The position numbers and the translations under genes were made by a program. The notes beneath the pieces are model-generated. The model was not told where the DNA came from. It ran no database searches and saw nothing but the letters and a program-made list of their open reading frames with translations. Below, one piece after another: positions 1-11,500 of a DNA stretch of 52,319 bases (its first letter is position 1; each line of letters begins with the position of its first letter). The DNA comes from Janthinobacterium psychrotolerans (GTDB taxonomy: Bacteria > Pseudomonadota > Gammaproteobacteria > Burkholderiales > Burkholderiaceae_D), in the NCBI RefSeq assembly GCF_001677885.1, contig NZ_LOCQ01000036.1:1-52319 (forward strand), read 5' to 3'.

Positions 1-171
1 AGCCAAAAAGGAGAGAAATATCGACCCATCGTGACCGCACCGACTACAATTTAACCGCGTAACACCATCTCATGCGCAAGTGGGCACGATAGACCGGAAT
101 GGGTGGGCGCGTTCACCGAAATACGCACTCGTTAAACCCAAGCTTTCACGATACTCGATCTGGCTCAGATA
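1..171. other. Foreign sequence joined to the dnaK fragment
   Basis: No DnaK similarity can be read in any frame here. DnaK homology begins abruptly at the codons for PAYFND near 172, which correspond to about residue 143 of a normal DnaK. The stretch upstream of the junction is therefore probably from a different source, such as the end of a mobile element or a deletion join. I do not recognise the element, and no terminal inverted repeat can be confirmed because its other end lies outside the window. Confidence 0.4.
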
Positions 172-1660
172 CCGGCCTATTTTAACGATGCGCAACGCCA
201 GGCGACCAAGGACGCAGGACGCAGGACGCATCGCCGGCCTGGACGTCAAACGCATCATCAATGAACCGACTGCGGCGGCGCTTGCGTTCGGCCTGGACAA
301 GAGCAACAAAGGCGACCGCAAGATCGCCGTCTATGACCTGGGCGGCGGCACCTTCGATGTGTCGATTATCGAAATCGCCAATGTCGAGGGGGAAAAGCAA
401 TTCGAAGTTTTGTCAACCAACGGTGATACCTTCCTCGGTGGTGAGGATTTCGACCAGCGCATCATTGACTATATCATTGGCGAATTTCAGAAGATCAACG
501 GGCTGGACTTAAAAAAGGATCCGATCGCTCTGCAGCGTATTAAGGCATCGGCCGAGCGCGCGAAGATCGAATTGTCTTCAGCGCAGCAGACCGAAATCAA
601 TGAGCCATACATCGCGATGGCAAACGGTGCTCCAGTGCACTTGAACCTGAAGATCACTCGCGCCAAGCTTGAGTCACTGGTCGAGGAGTTGATCGCTGCG
701 ACCATCGAACCGTGCCGCGTCGCCATCAAGGATGCTGGTGTGAAGGTCGCCGATATCGACGACATCATCCTCGTCGGTGGTATGACGCGCATGCCCAAGG
801 TACAGGAAAAGGTCAAGGAATTCTTCGGCAAGGAGCCGCGCAAGGACGTCAACCCTGACGAAGCCGTTGCCGTCGGCGCGGCCTTGCAAGGCTCGGTGTT
901 GTCGGGCGAGCGCAAGGATTTGCTGCTGCTTGACGTCACGCCCTTGTCGCTGGGCATCGAGACCATGGGTGGTGTAATGACTAAGATGATCCACAAAAAC
1001 ACCACAATTCCGACCAAGTTCAGCCAGGTGTTCTCGACCGCTGACGATAACCAGCCTGCGGTGACCATCAAGGTCTACCAGGGCGAACGAGAGATCGCAG
1101 CCGGCAATAAGGCGCTAGGGGAATTCAATCTGGAAGGAATCCCGCCGGCAGCACGCGGCACGCCACAGATCGATGTGTCGTTCGACATTGATGCCAACGG
1201 CATCTTGCACGTGGGTGCCAGGGACAAGGCCTCCGGCAAGGAAAACAAGATCACGATCAAGGCGAACTCTGGCCTGACGGAGGCGGAGATCCAGAAGATG
1301 GTCAACGACGCAGAAATCAACGCCGAGGATGACAAGAAGCTCAAGGCACTTGCCGAGACGCGCAATGCGGCCGATGCGCTAATCCACACGACCCGCAAGT
1401 CCTTGCTCGCGCATGGCGACAAGATGTCGGCGGGTGAGCGCGGTAGCGTTGAAGCGGCGCTCACAGCGCTCGAAACCATACTTCAACATGGCACGCAAGC
1501 GGAGTTGGAAGCAAAGATCGCGGCACTGTCGACGGCAGCGAGCAAGCTGGAGGAATTTACTCGTTCCCAGCATCAGGCACCGCACGACGGCGGGCCTGCA
1601 TCAGCGACCAGCAAGCAAAGCGACGACGTCGTCGATGCAGACTTCACCGAAACAAGGTAA
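80..1660 (+). pseudogene. dnaK: 5'-truncated, frameshifted dnaK copy (Hsp70)
   Basis: DnaK is the ATP-dependent Hsp70 chaperone. The 526-codon reading frame lacks the first 140 or so residues of the nucleotide-binding domain, including the phosphate-1 loop. From about codon 50 it is clear DnaK: the phosphate-2 motif [11 protein letters not shown], the adenosine motif VGGMTRMPK, the substrate-binding domain ([20 protein letters not shown]) and the C-terminal tail [10 protein letters not shown]. The first 45 or so codons are unrelated. A third copy of a 7-bp repeat at 210-230 shifts the frame, so the codons for [16 protein letters not shown] lie in a different frame from the rest. Either defect would abolish ATPase function. 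The gene probably once headed the operon that continues with the BON protein, the L,D-transpeptidase and the P-type ATPase. A functional housekeeping dnaK must lie elsewhere. Confidence 0.85.
210..230 (+). repeat. GGACGCA x3 tandem repeat causing a frameshift
   Basis: Three perfect copies of GGACGCA lie at 210-216, 217-223 and 224-230. Intact DnaK (KDAGRIAG) needs only two copies here, so slippage adding one 7-bp unit explains the frameshift exactly. Confidence 0.85.
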
Positions 1661-1737
1661 GCGCTGGATTTGGGCCGGAATCGGCCTTCGAAAAGCAGAG
1701 TAATCTGACATATCCTCTAAACAAATGAAAGAACAAA

Positions 1738-2391
1738 ATGAAAACCGATACACAACTGCAATTGGATGTTCTTGAAGAGCTGACTTGGGATCCGTCGGTG
1801 GATGCGGCGCAAATCGGCGTCGAGGTGCGCGATGGTGTAGTCACCTTGGCTGGTACGGTGGGCAGCTTTGCCGAAAAGTGGGAAGCAGAACGGGCCGTGC
1901 AGCGCGTCAGCGGCGTGAGGGCGCTGGCAGTCGAACTGTCAGTGCGTCTGCCAGGCGCCAGCGTACGCAGTGACGCCGATATTGCACGAACAGTCGAGAA
2001 TGTGCTGTCGTGGATGAGCAATGTCACGGACGGGAGCATTAAAGTGATGGTGGAGGGCGGTTGGGTGACACTGAGCGGTAGTGTCGAATGGGATTACCAG
2101 CGCAAGGCGGCTACGGCGGCGGTACGTTATCTGATGGGGGTGACAGGGGTGAGTGACTCCATCGGCATCTTGCAACAGGTGTCGGCCAGCGCCGTACAGG
2201 ATGCCATTGAGGCGGCCCTCAAACGTGGCGCCTTGGCGGATGCGCGGCATATCTTCGTTGAGGTATCTGGTAATAAGGTAACACTTTCGGGTACGGTGCG
2301 CAATTGGTCCGAAAGGGAACTGGCCCAGCACGCGGCTTGGGGAACACACGGCGTGAGCATGGTGATCGATAACATTACGCTGGCGATATGA
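1738..2391 (+). CDS. BON-domain protein with three BON repeats
   Basis: The 217-residue protein consists of three BON domains, at about residues 5-70, 78-145 and 148-215. Each ends in the typical pattern of a beta strand with a conserved glycine (VTLAGTV, VTLSGSV, VTLSGTV) followed by a helix and a V.GV segment. BON domains are small lipid- or surface-binding modules found in OsmY-type stress proteins. No signal peptide is visible, so this copy may be cytoplasmic, unlike periplasmic OsmY. The stop overlaps the next start (ATGA at 2388-2391), which indicates translational coupling to the L,D-transpeptidase. The position after a dnaK copy and before a P-type ATPase fits a stress operon. The exact role is unknown. 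Confidence 0.85.
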   Translation: MKTDTQLQLDVLEELTWDPSVDAAQIGVEVRDGVVTLAGTVGSFAEKWEAERAVQRVSGVRALAVELSVRLPGASVRSDADIARTVENVLSWMSNVTDGSIKVMVEGGWVTLSGSVEWDYQRKAATAAVRYLMGVTGVSDSIGILQQVSASAVQDAIEAALKRGALADARHIFVEVSGNKVTLSGTVRNWSERELAQHAAWGTHGVSMVIDNITLAI

Positions 2392-3215
2392 CGTCAGGAT
2401 GGCATGCCGGTCGCATAGCATTCTTGTGGTCTACGATGTTGTTCCTGGGCGTGCCGCTCTGGCCGCTAGCGGTGGTCGCGGCAACACTCGATCTGATGAG
2501 CGCCGACGAGTGGCGCGCGCAATTCGCGCGCGAAGTCGATCATCGGCTGGAGGTGCCAACGGCCGACCAGGCGCGCTATGTGGCGCTGTTGAAACAAGCG
2601 CTGGCCGATGCCAATCTCACCGATACGTTAGCACAGACTTTGCTGCTGGTGGACCGCAGCCCGCAAGTACAGGCCGCCTTTGTGATCTTGCATACAGAGC
2701 AAGATGCATGGTCGTTCATCGGCGCCACGGCCGTCTCGACTGGCAAGGTGGGAAGCTATAATCATTTCTTGACGCCGTTGGGGGTGTTTCCACATACCTT
2801 GGAAAATCCCGACTTTCGCTCCGAAGGCACGCTCAACGACAATCACATTCGTGGCTATGGACAGCGCGGCATGCGCGTCTTCGATTTCGGTTGGCAACAG
2901 GCACAGCGCGGCTGGGGCACGGGCGCCATCAGCCAGATGCGCTTGCAAATGCACGCTACCGATCCGGATGTGCTGGAAGCTCGCTTGGGAAATGTTGCTT
3001 CCGAGGGCTGCATTCGCATTCCAGCCACATTGAATGTTTTTCTCGATTCACACGGTTTGCTCGATGTAGTCTATGAACAAGCCGTCAAGGACGGCCGCCA
3101 TTTGTGGGTGCTCCAAGCGGATCGCGATATCATTGAATGGCCGGGGCAGTATATGGTCATCGTCGATTCGCTGACGGAAGTGCGGCCTGTATGGTCGCCC
3201 GCGCCCAAACCCTAA
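2388..3215 (+). CDS. L,D-transpeptidase (YkuD family)
   Basis: The 275-residue protein has an N-terminal hydrophobic signal or anchor at about residues 10-32, so it should act in the periplasm. The YkuD catalytic motif reads ASEGCIRIP, with the nucleophile at Cys208, and the partner histidine is in LQMHAT at about residue 190. The family forms 3-3 peptidoglycan crosslinks or attaches proteins to peptidoglycan through an acyl-enzyme on the Cys. The N-terminal part before the catalytic domain is unassigned. Its start codon overlaps the stop of the BON gene, so the two are translated together. The ErfK-type subfamily is possible but cannot be assigned by eye. Confidence 0.85.
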   Translation: MTSGWHAGRIAFLWSTMLFLGVPLWPLAVVAATLDLMSADEWRAQFAREVDHRLEVPTADQARYVALLKQALADANLTDTLAQTLLLVDRSPQVQAAFVILHTEQDAWSFIGATAVSTGKVGSYNHFLTPLGVFPHTLENPDFRSEGTLNDNHIRGYGQRGMRVFDFGWQQAQRGWGTGAISQMRLQMHATDPDVLEARLGNVASEGCIRIPATLNVFLDSHGLLDVVYEQAVKDGRHLWVLQADRDIIEWPGQYMVIVDSLTEVRPVWSPAPKP

Positions 3216-3261
3216 TGCCGCAATCACGACTAGCCACTACACGCTGCCTCTCAGGAAAAGG

Positions 3262-5820
<2,559 letters not shown>

Positions 5821-5836
5821 TGCACGGCAATGTAGA

Positions 5837-6793
5837 TCAGACCATCTTGCCGTCGATGAGCAGAATTTCTTCGAGCAAGGTGCCGTGACGCAGGACGAAC
5901 AGTACATCCATGCCGCGTTTCATGGCCAGCGCGACACCGTCGATCTCGCCCAGGACCATGAGCGCCGTGGCCCAGGCGTCGGCCAGCATACAGCTGGGGG
6001 ACAGCACGCTCACGGCGGCGAGACGGTTCGCTACCGGTTGGTGCAAGGCCGGATGCATGGTGTGCGCATGGCGCGTGCCGTCGATCTCGACCCAGCGGCG
6101 ATAGTCGCCCGAGGTGGCGATGGCCACGTCGTGCAATTCCATCACGCCACCGATTTCACGGATGCCATGTGTCGGCTTTTCTATCGCCACGCTCCAGGCC
6201 TGGCCATCGGGTCTGGTCGAGCGCGCGCGCATTTCGCCGTCGATGCCGACCAGGTAGCTGGCGATGGACCAGCCATCGAGGCAATGCGCCAGCTGGTCGA
6301 CGCCAAAACCCTTGGCGATGCCCGACAGGTCGAGCGTCAGCGGCGCGCGCTTGCGCACCTGCAGAGCCGCCAGGTCCACCTCCAATGCCTCGGCGGCCGG
6401 ACAGTACGTTTTGCCATGCCGGGCCGCGATCTGCGGCGATGGCGCGCATTGCGACGGACCGAATCCCCAGTCCTCCACCAGCTGGCCAACCGCCATGTCG
6501 AAGGCGCCGCCCGATTCGCCGCTGACCTGCAGCCCCGCAGCGAGCACCTGCGCCAGCTCCTGCGGCACAGGAATCCAGGTGTTTTCCGGCGCCGCGTTCA
6601 GGCGGCACAGGTCCGAGGCGAAATTCCAGGTCGACATCTGCCGGTCGACCCTGTCGACTGCGGCGTACAGGCTGGCGCCGATGGCGGCCAGGTCCGCTTG
6701 TCCGGCCGCATAGAATACGGCCGTATAGCGGCTGCCCATGGTTTCGCCATGCAGGCTGTAGCGCCGCAGCGCGGGTTCAGAAGACGTCTTCAC
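5837..6793 (-). CDS. apbE: FAD:protein FMN transferase (ApbE)
   Basis: The 318-residue protein transfers FMN from FAD to a Ser/Thr of extracytosolic flavoproteins. ApbE hallmarks are GETMGSRYTAVF near the N terminus, LDLSGIAKGFGVD in the middle, GIDGEMRARS and IATSGDYRR, and the C-terminal Mg-binding region ADAWATALMVLG. No strong signal peptide or lipobox is visible, so its compartment is uncertain. The start overlaps the reductase gene by 17 bases. It is the last gene of an operon that also encodes a likely substrate, the DUF2271 protein with a DGISGAS motif, which strengthens the assignment. Confidence 0.92.
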   Translation of the reverse strand: MKTSSEPALRRYSLHGETMGSRYTAVFYAAGQADLAAIGASLYAAVDRVDRQMSTWNFASDLCRLNAAPENTWIPVPQELAQVLAAGLQVSGESGGAFDMAVGQLVEDWGFGPSQCAPSPQIAARHGKTYCPAAEALEVDLAALQVRKRAPLTLDLSGIAKGFGVDQLAHCLDGWSIASYLVGIDGEMRARSTRPDGQAWSVAIEKPTHGIREIGGVMELHDVAIATSGDYRRWVEIDGTRHAHTMHPALHQPVANRLAAVSVLSPSCMLADAWATALMVLGEIDGVALAMKRGMDVLFVLRHGTLLEEILLIDGKMV

Positions 6794-8996
6794 GATACCT
6801 TCCTTTTTCCCTCAGCGCCGCTACATCGAGCTTGAGTGGTGCGAGTATCTGGTCCATGGCCTGCCTCACGCTGGCGGCCATGGCGCGGCTGCCGCAGACG
6901 AGCACCTGGCCATCGTCGGCGATCAGGCGGCGCATATTGTCGGCATCCTCCATCAGCCGGGTCTGCACGTGGGCGCCGTTCGTGACTCTTGAGAAGGCCG
7001 TGTGCAGCTGCGTCAGCCGGCGGTCGGCCAGATAGTTGCGCAGTTCAGGCTCATACAGAAAATCGGAGTCGGGATGGCGCCCGCCCCAGTACAGGTACAT
7101 CGGATGTTGGCCCGTATTGTTGCGGATGAAACCGGCCAGTGGCCCGATCCCGGTACCGGCACCGATCAGGATGACGGGCGCCTTGCCCAGGGCCGGACGA
7201 AATTGGGGGTTGGGCTGGATAAAGGCCTCGATGCGGTCCCCCGGAAGCAAGTTGTGCAGGTAGCTTGAACACACGCCCCCAGGCTGCTTGCGCACGCAAA
7301 TTTCCAGCACGCCGTCACCCGATCCGCTCGCCAGCGAATAAAAGCGCGGCATGGAACTGCCGGGCGCCATGACACCAGCGAGGTCGCCGGCCTCAAAGCG
7401 GGGCAGTCGGTGGGAGGCAAGCCGGCTTTTCAGCCAACCGGCGCTGGCCGGCGGCGGGGCGGCTATAAAGCGCAGCACCACGGTGGGATCGTGCTCCTCC
7501 TCGCCGTAGGCGATGCGCTCGCGCAATTGCAGCGCATGCGTGTGCGGATGTGCCGGCGCATAGTCGAGTACGAGCTCGTGGCCCATCAGCGCGCCGACCT
7601 GGCTCCCCCAGCGCGCGAATTCCTGGGGCGACTGGCGGTCGATCAGGGCCAGCTCAAGCGACCGGCGCCATCCGCGTGCCGCCATCGCCGCGTCGACGTC
7701 CTGTGCGAACTGGCAGAACGTTGGGAACTGGCGGTCGCCGAAACCGAGCACGGCGTAACTTGCCGCCTGGTTGGGGGAAATACCGGCCAAATTGGCCAGA
7801 AAGTGCCGGGCGGAGGCGGGAGCGTCGCCATCGCCATACGTCGCCGTCAGGATGAACACCTGGCGCGCGGCGCCGTGGCGGGACGAGAACTGGTTCATCG
7901 GCGCCGTGTGCACGCGTTGTCCGGCCTGTCGCAAGGCATCGTGCAGCGCGCGAGCAAAGCCCCAGGTGCTGTTATTTTCGCTCCCCACCAGGATCACGCT
8001 GTCGGCCGAAGCCGGAGCCGCGTTGTTGGCGATGCGCGGTTTGGCCCGCTGCCGCTGCCACCATACGGCGATGCCCGTCACCGCCAGCCAGGGCGCGCCG
8101 AGCGCACTCAGGCCGAGCGCCAGACCCAGCCACCACAGGCCTTCGCCTGTATGCAACTGGTAGATCAGTTCAAAGGCTTCCCGGACATTGCTGTGGGCGC
8201 GGAAGGCCAGCAGCGCGCCGCTGGACTGGTCGACATAGGCGTCGCCTTGCCGGGTGCGCAAGGTGTAGACGGCGCTGCTGTCACCGGCAAGCGGAAAGGA
8301 CAGTTCGCGCAGATCGGCCAGACTGGTTGCCAGCAAGGCTGGCAAGCGGGCAGCGGGCAGCGGGGTGCCGCCGGAGGTGGTGGCGGGGATATCGGGTTCG
8401 TCCTGGCTGCCATCGGCAATGAGGGTGAAGGTCGCCGCCGACATGTAGCTGCCGGTCACTGCGGACAACAGCAGGCCGGCGACAGCAAAACGGGCCACCG
8501 CAGCGTGCCAGCGCTGGCTGCGGTTGCCATGCAGTGGACGTGCCAGCTGGCGCCAACCGCCCACCCGCTTGAGCAGCAGGAAAATCCCGGAGACCGACAG
8601 CATCAGCATCAGCAGGGCGGTGATGCCGACCGCGGCGCTGCCTGGCGTGTCGAGGAAGAGTGACCTGTGTAACTCCTTGAACCAGCGCGCGTATGCCGGC
8701 GGCGCATAGGGCGCGATCGCCATGCCGCTGGTCGGGTCGACCCGGTCGACGCCCGAGACGTCGCCGGCGCTGTAGTAGACGATGATGGTTCCGGAGGCCG
8801 TGCGCTGGATCTGCTCGGCTCCCGGATAGTGGCGCGCCACCCGGCCCGCGAGTTCGGCAACGCTGACGCCCGCCGGCACGCTGGTCGCCAGCCGCTCGAG
8901 CGCGGGGTTGATCGACAGCACGGCGCCCGTCAAACCGATGAGCATGACCAGCAGTGCGCTGATCAGGCCAGCGAGCGAATGGATCTGTCGTAACAT
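6777..8996 (-). CDS. PepSY-TM / flavodoxin / FNR membrane reductase
   Basis: The 739-residue protein begins with a PepSY-associated membrane domain: TM1 in LAGLISALLVMLIGLTGAV, then further helices to about residue 325. It continues with a flavodoxin domain (VILVGSENNSTWGFA, ATYGDGDAP) that binds FMN. It ends with a ferredoxin-NADP+ reductase module: RFYSLAS for FAD, GVCSSYL, IGAGTGIGPLAGFIR for NAD(P)H, and a C-terminal YREDVF. It should pass electrons from cytosolic NAD(P)H across the membrane to periplasmic flavin or metal acceptors. The longer GTG start at 9065 would overlap the DUF2271 gene by 59 bases and adds no conserved residues, so the ATG at 8996 is preferred. Confidence 0.88.
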   Translation of the reverse strand: MLRQIHSLAGLISALLVMLIGLTGAVLSINPALERLATSVPAGVSVAELAGRVARHYPGAEQIQRTASGTIIVYYSAGDVSGVDRVDPTSGMAIAPYAPPAYARWFKELHRSLFLDTPGSAAVGITALLMLMLSVSGIFLLLKRVGGWRQLARPLHGNRSQRWHAAVARFAVAGLLLSAVTGSYMSAATFTLIADGSQDEPDIPATTSGGTPLPAARLPALLATSLADLRELSFPLAGDSSAVYTLRTRQGDAYVDQSSGALLAFRAHSNVREAFELIYQLHTGEGLWWLGLALGLSALGAPWLAVTGIAVWWQRQRAKPRIANNAAPASADSVILVGSENNSTWGFARALHDALRQAGQRVHTAPMNQFSSRHGAARQVFILTATYGDGDAPASARHFLANLAGISPNQAASYAVLGFGDRQFPTFCQFAQDVDAAMAARGWRRSLELALIDRQSPQEFARWGSQVGALMGHELVLDYAPAHPHTHALQLRERIAYGEEEHDPTVVLRFIAAPPPASAGWLKSRLASHRLPRFEAGDLAGVMAPGSSMPRFYSLASGSGDGVLEICVRKQPGGVCSSYLHNLLPGDRIEAFIQPNPQFRPALGKAPVILIGAGTGIGPLAGFIRNNTGQHPMYLYWGGRHPDSDFLYEPELRNYLADRRLTQLHTAFSRVTNGAHVQTRLMEDADNMRRLIADDGQVLVCGSRAMAASVRQAMDQILAPLKLDVAALREKGRYREDVF

Positions 8997-9006
8997 GCGT
9001 CGGTGG

Positions 9007-9477
9007 CTACATGTCGTAAATGAAGGACTTGACGTAGCCGCGTCCACCGACGGGTTTGCCTGCACCCTGTTTGCTCAGTGGCGTGCGCACGTCGGCCGGA
9101 TTGTCGCGCCCGTCCTCTGCCGCGCTGTCAACCCGGATCTCGTAGCCTGCATCAATCAGGGTATCGGCCAGTTCGACCGTCACCTTGAGGGTTTTGCCGC
9201 TGCCGACGCTTGCTCCGCTGATCCCGTCAAATTCGCGCGCGTTCAGGCCGCTACCGCGGGCCCAGTCGCTCAGGTGCTTGTAATACTTGGTTTTCTTTCC
9301 AGCGACCCATAACGTTTTCTTGTACTTGCCGGCGGCATCCGTGACATATACCGCCAGGTACGCGCCGTTGCCGGCGTAGTTCTTCAGTTGCGCGGTGAGT
9401 GTGACCGGGCGTGCCTGGACGAGACCGGGCAGCGCCAATGCACCTGCAAGGCAGGCGCAGGCTGTGATGTATTTCAT
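9007..9477 (-). CDS. DUF2271 periplasmic protein, likely FMN-carrying
   Basis: The 156-residue protein has a signal peptide (residues 1-22, ending VQA) and a DUF2271-like beta-rich body. Residues 84-90 read DGISGAS, matching the Dgx(S/T)GA(S/T) signature at which ApbE attaches FMN, as in NqrC and RnfG. Ser90 would be the acceptor. An apbE gene sits in the same operon and DUF2271 is, to my recollection, reported as ApbE-linked. I infer it is a flavinylated periplasmic electron carrier fed by the adjacent reductase. Its ATG overlaps the stop of the upstream PepSY gene (9474-9477). Confidence 0.82.
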   Translation of the reverse strand: MKYITACACLAGALALPGLVQARPVTLTAQLKNYAGNGAYLAVYVTDAAGKYKKTLWVAGKKTKYYKHLSDWARGSGLNAREFDGISGASVGSGKTLKVTVELADTLIDAGYEIRVDSAAEDGRDNPADVRTPLSKQGAGKPVGGRGYVKSFIYDM

Positions 9478-9836
9478 TTCTTTTCCCCTTGGAATGTCGG
9501 ACCTACAGGCCGCCTGACGGGAGCCTGTGGTACAGGACCGAGGTAGTCGGAGGCGTCGCCGTTGTTGCCGAAGTCCACCGCCAGGCTGCGCATGCGCAGC
9601 GACGCCGGGGAGTATTTGGCCTTGACTTTGTTGCCGTTGCGATCAATGGCTCTGAGCTCGTAGCAGCCATCATCGATCTTGATGCGCTGGACAGTCCAGC
9701 CGCGCTGTTCGGCTTCCCGCTGCAATTGCTCGCGAGGTTTCCAGTCGGCAATCGGATCCGTGCAGTGGACATCCGCATGGACCGCATTGCTGAAAACCAG
9801 GGCAGACAGCGCCATGCATGTACGCGCTAAGAACAT
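9474..9836 (-). CDS. Small secreted PepSY-domain protein
   Basis: The 120-residue protein has a signal peptide (residues 1-21, ending AVHA). It is followed by one PepSY-like domain: a helix beginning WKPREQLQREAEQRGW, then the strands VQRIKIDDGCYELRAIDRNGNKVKAKY. PepSY proteins of this kind sit in the periplasm near redox membrane proteins. This one is the first gene of the four-gene minus-strand operon ending in apbE and is coupled to the DUF2271 gene by an ATGA overlap. Its molecular role is unknown; a partner or inhibitory role for the reductase is only a guess. Confidence 0.75.
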   Translation of the reverse strand: MFLARTCMALSALVFSNAVHADVHCTDPIADWKPREQLQREAEQRGWTVQRIKIDDGCYELRAIDRNGNKVKAKYSPASLRMRSLAVDFGNNGDASDYLGPVPQAPVRRPVGPTFQGEKK

Positions 9837-10153
9837 CGCTTGCTCTCCTTGATAACCACCTGAGCATGGCAGTTCATGCTGACATCATACTTACCCGAAC
9901 GGCATCGCGCGATGAAAAATCCGGGTATTTGCGGGTCAACCATCGTGAGATCAATTTTTTGTGTAAACATGCGGCAATATGTGCTACGGCGCTTGCCTCC
10001 TGGTCATGTCGGGCCCATTTTCTGGGTCAAGTTGCCAAATTTATGGCGCGAGATAGTAGAAATAGTTCCAGTGCGCGCCACGAAGAATGCTCGATGCCAC
10101 GGTATGGGCGGTTTGCGGAGCATCGAATACGCCGGCACCAACTACGGACGAGA
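9837..10153. other. Intergenic gap where a sensor kinase would be expected
   Basis: These 317 bases separate the response regulator from the PepSY operon. I read both strands and saw no histidine kinase motif (H-box, N-box or G-box) and no convincing reading frame. The promoter of the PepSY operon probably lies in the lower end, near 9840-9900. Confidence 0.5.
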
Positions 10154-10816
10154 CTATGAAGGTAATCTAACCTTGTAGCCAACTCCGCGCAGAGTCTGTA
10201 TAAATCCGGCCCCAAATTTTTTACGTAGCTGATAAATATGCGCATCAACCGTATTGCTTTGTACTTCAGTACCCCAGCAGTACAACTTTTCCTCAATTTG
10301 TCGTTTGGTCACTACGGACCCAGGTTCGTCTAGCAATGCTCGCAGCACTGAAAATTGACGAGGTGGTAATTTAACAAGATGGCCACTGAAGGTTGCCTCA
10401 TGGCTAGTCAAGTTTAGGGTCAATGAGCCGTGGGAGACTGTTGAACTTTTTCGGCTTCGCCCTCGGCGTAGTAATGCACGTATCCGAGCATTAAGTTCGC
10501 CCAGATCAAACGGTTTGACCAAATAATCGTCCGCTCCTGCGTTTAGGGCTTCGATACAGGCCGACTTCGAATGATCTCCGGATATGATCATGACCGGCAA
10601 ATCCTGCCCACTTAAGCGCGTCGCGAGCAAGAGGTCAATTCCCGCTTTTCCGGGTAGATTAAGGTCTAGCAGGACGAGATCATAGGTGCAGGTACGGAGA
10701 GCCAGTGCCGCACCTTGTCCATCGCGCAACCAGTCAACGGCATAACATTCATCGTGCAAGTGATCCTCAATAATTTCGCCAATCAGTGAATCATCCTCTA
10801 TCAACAACAAACGCAC
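10154..10816 (-). CDS. OmpR/PhoB-type response regulator
   Basis: The 220-residue protein has a receiver domain with the acidic pocket LLLIEDD, phospho-acceptor Asp51 in LVLLDLNLPG, and Lys in VKPFDLGEL. It is followed by a winged-helix trans_reg_C domain with VDAHIYQLRKKFG and TLRGVGYKV. A GTG at 10816 preceded by AAGGA seven bases away gives the start usual for this family; a 20-codon extension to 10876 is possible. No histidine kinase is adjacent, which is unusual for this class (QseB/PmrA-like). It probably controlled the electron-transfer operon downstream on the same strand; whether it still does is unknown. Confidence 0.88.
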   Translation of the reverse strand: MRLLLIEDDSLIGEIIEDHLHDECYAVDWLRDGQGAALALRTCTYDLVLLDLNLPGKAGIDLLLATRLSGQDLPVMIISGDHSKSACIEALNAGADDYLVKPFDLGELNARIRALLRRGRSRKSSTVSHGSLTLNLTSHEATFSGHLVKLPPRQFSVLRALLDEPGSVVTKRQIEEKLYCWGTEVQSNTVDAHIYQLRKKFGAGFIQTLRGVGYKVRLPS

Positions 10817-10949
10817 CTCATTTTCCTTCGCATCGGTAAATTTACTTGCTGGTGTTTCAGGATACACTGCAGTCAATTCTTTGCATAAATGTAATTAGAT
10901 ATCGTGCAGGACTCATTTCACATTATGGTGCCTAGGTCAAACAATAAAC

Positions 10950-11183
10950 TTGTTCCCGAAGGGTAAAGCACGTGTGTTTGCACGTAGCGCGCACATCAGC
11001 ATCGGAGCTTTGCTGGGGGGAGTGCTTCTGTACCGCATCTGGTGGCGCATAACTGCCGGCGGACGGTTGCCCGCAGCACGTGCTGGTAGCTTGAAAGCGT
11101 TGGCCAAGTCGATGCATATGACCGGCCGAGGCTCAGCGTGGCTTGCGCTGCCGGCGGCGTTGAGTTTGATAGTGTTCGTCTGA
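10950..11183 (+). pseudogene. Cytochrome b561-type fragment
   Basis: The reading frame keeps a stretch like the core of diheme cytochrome b561 proteins: ARSAHISIGALLGGVLLYRIWWR, with a haem-ligand-like His and the conserved LLYRIWWR turn. It is followed by the loop GRLPAARAGSLKALAKSMH and a degenerate hydrophobic end. A full-length protein has about 180 residues and four helices. Here the first helix and the C-terminal helices are missing. The fragment lies just outside the ApbE/PepSY operon, where a cytochrome b often belongs, and I read it as the broken edge of that locus next to the accessory island. Confidence 0.55.
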
Positions 11184-11500
11184 CTATTGGCATTGCACCC
11201 CGACGCGAGTGGCCGGGTAGCGCTGCTGGCCGAGAGCGCACTCGATCTACCCAAATTGCCGATGTTCGTAGCGGCGGTACCCATCTGACAATCCTACCGC
11301 GTGCCACGGCGACGCTCTGTACTTTTTTACCGCAGTGGTCGCCGGACGTCATAGTGGTAAACGCTAGTCGCCTAAGATCGTCCAGAATGGAATACAGCGC
11401 TGCGGCTGGTCTACCCCCCCTGCACAAGGTGTTAAAAAAGATATATGATAAAAGAAAAATAACACTAATTTCCAAATATCTATTCGGGGAAGGCGGGCGC
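11184..11500. other. Gene-free, partly AT-rich region
   Basis: No convincing gene is visible. The last 90 bases (about 11425-11490) are AT-rich and would suit a promoter for the gene starting at 11501. A reading frame that enters this region from 11138 has no conserved content before 11501. Confidence 0.4.

Noticed and set aside
7410..8663. 417-codon plus-strand frame opposite the PepSY reductase
   Set aside because: Antisense shadow of a gene with clear PepSY, flavodoxin and FNR motifs; the product is low-complexity.
11138..11500. N-terminal extension of the dual-OB-like protein
   Set aside because: No conserved residues; the ATG at 11501 has a good ribosome site and follows an AT-rich promoter-like stretch.
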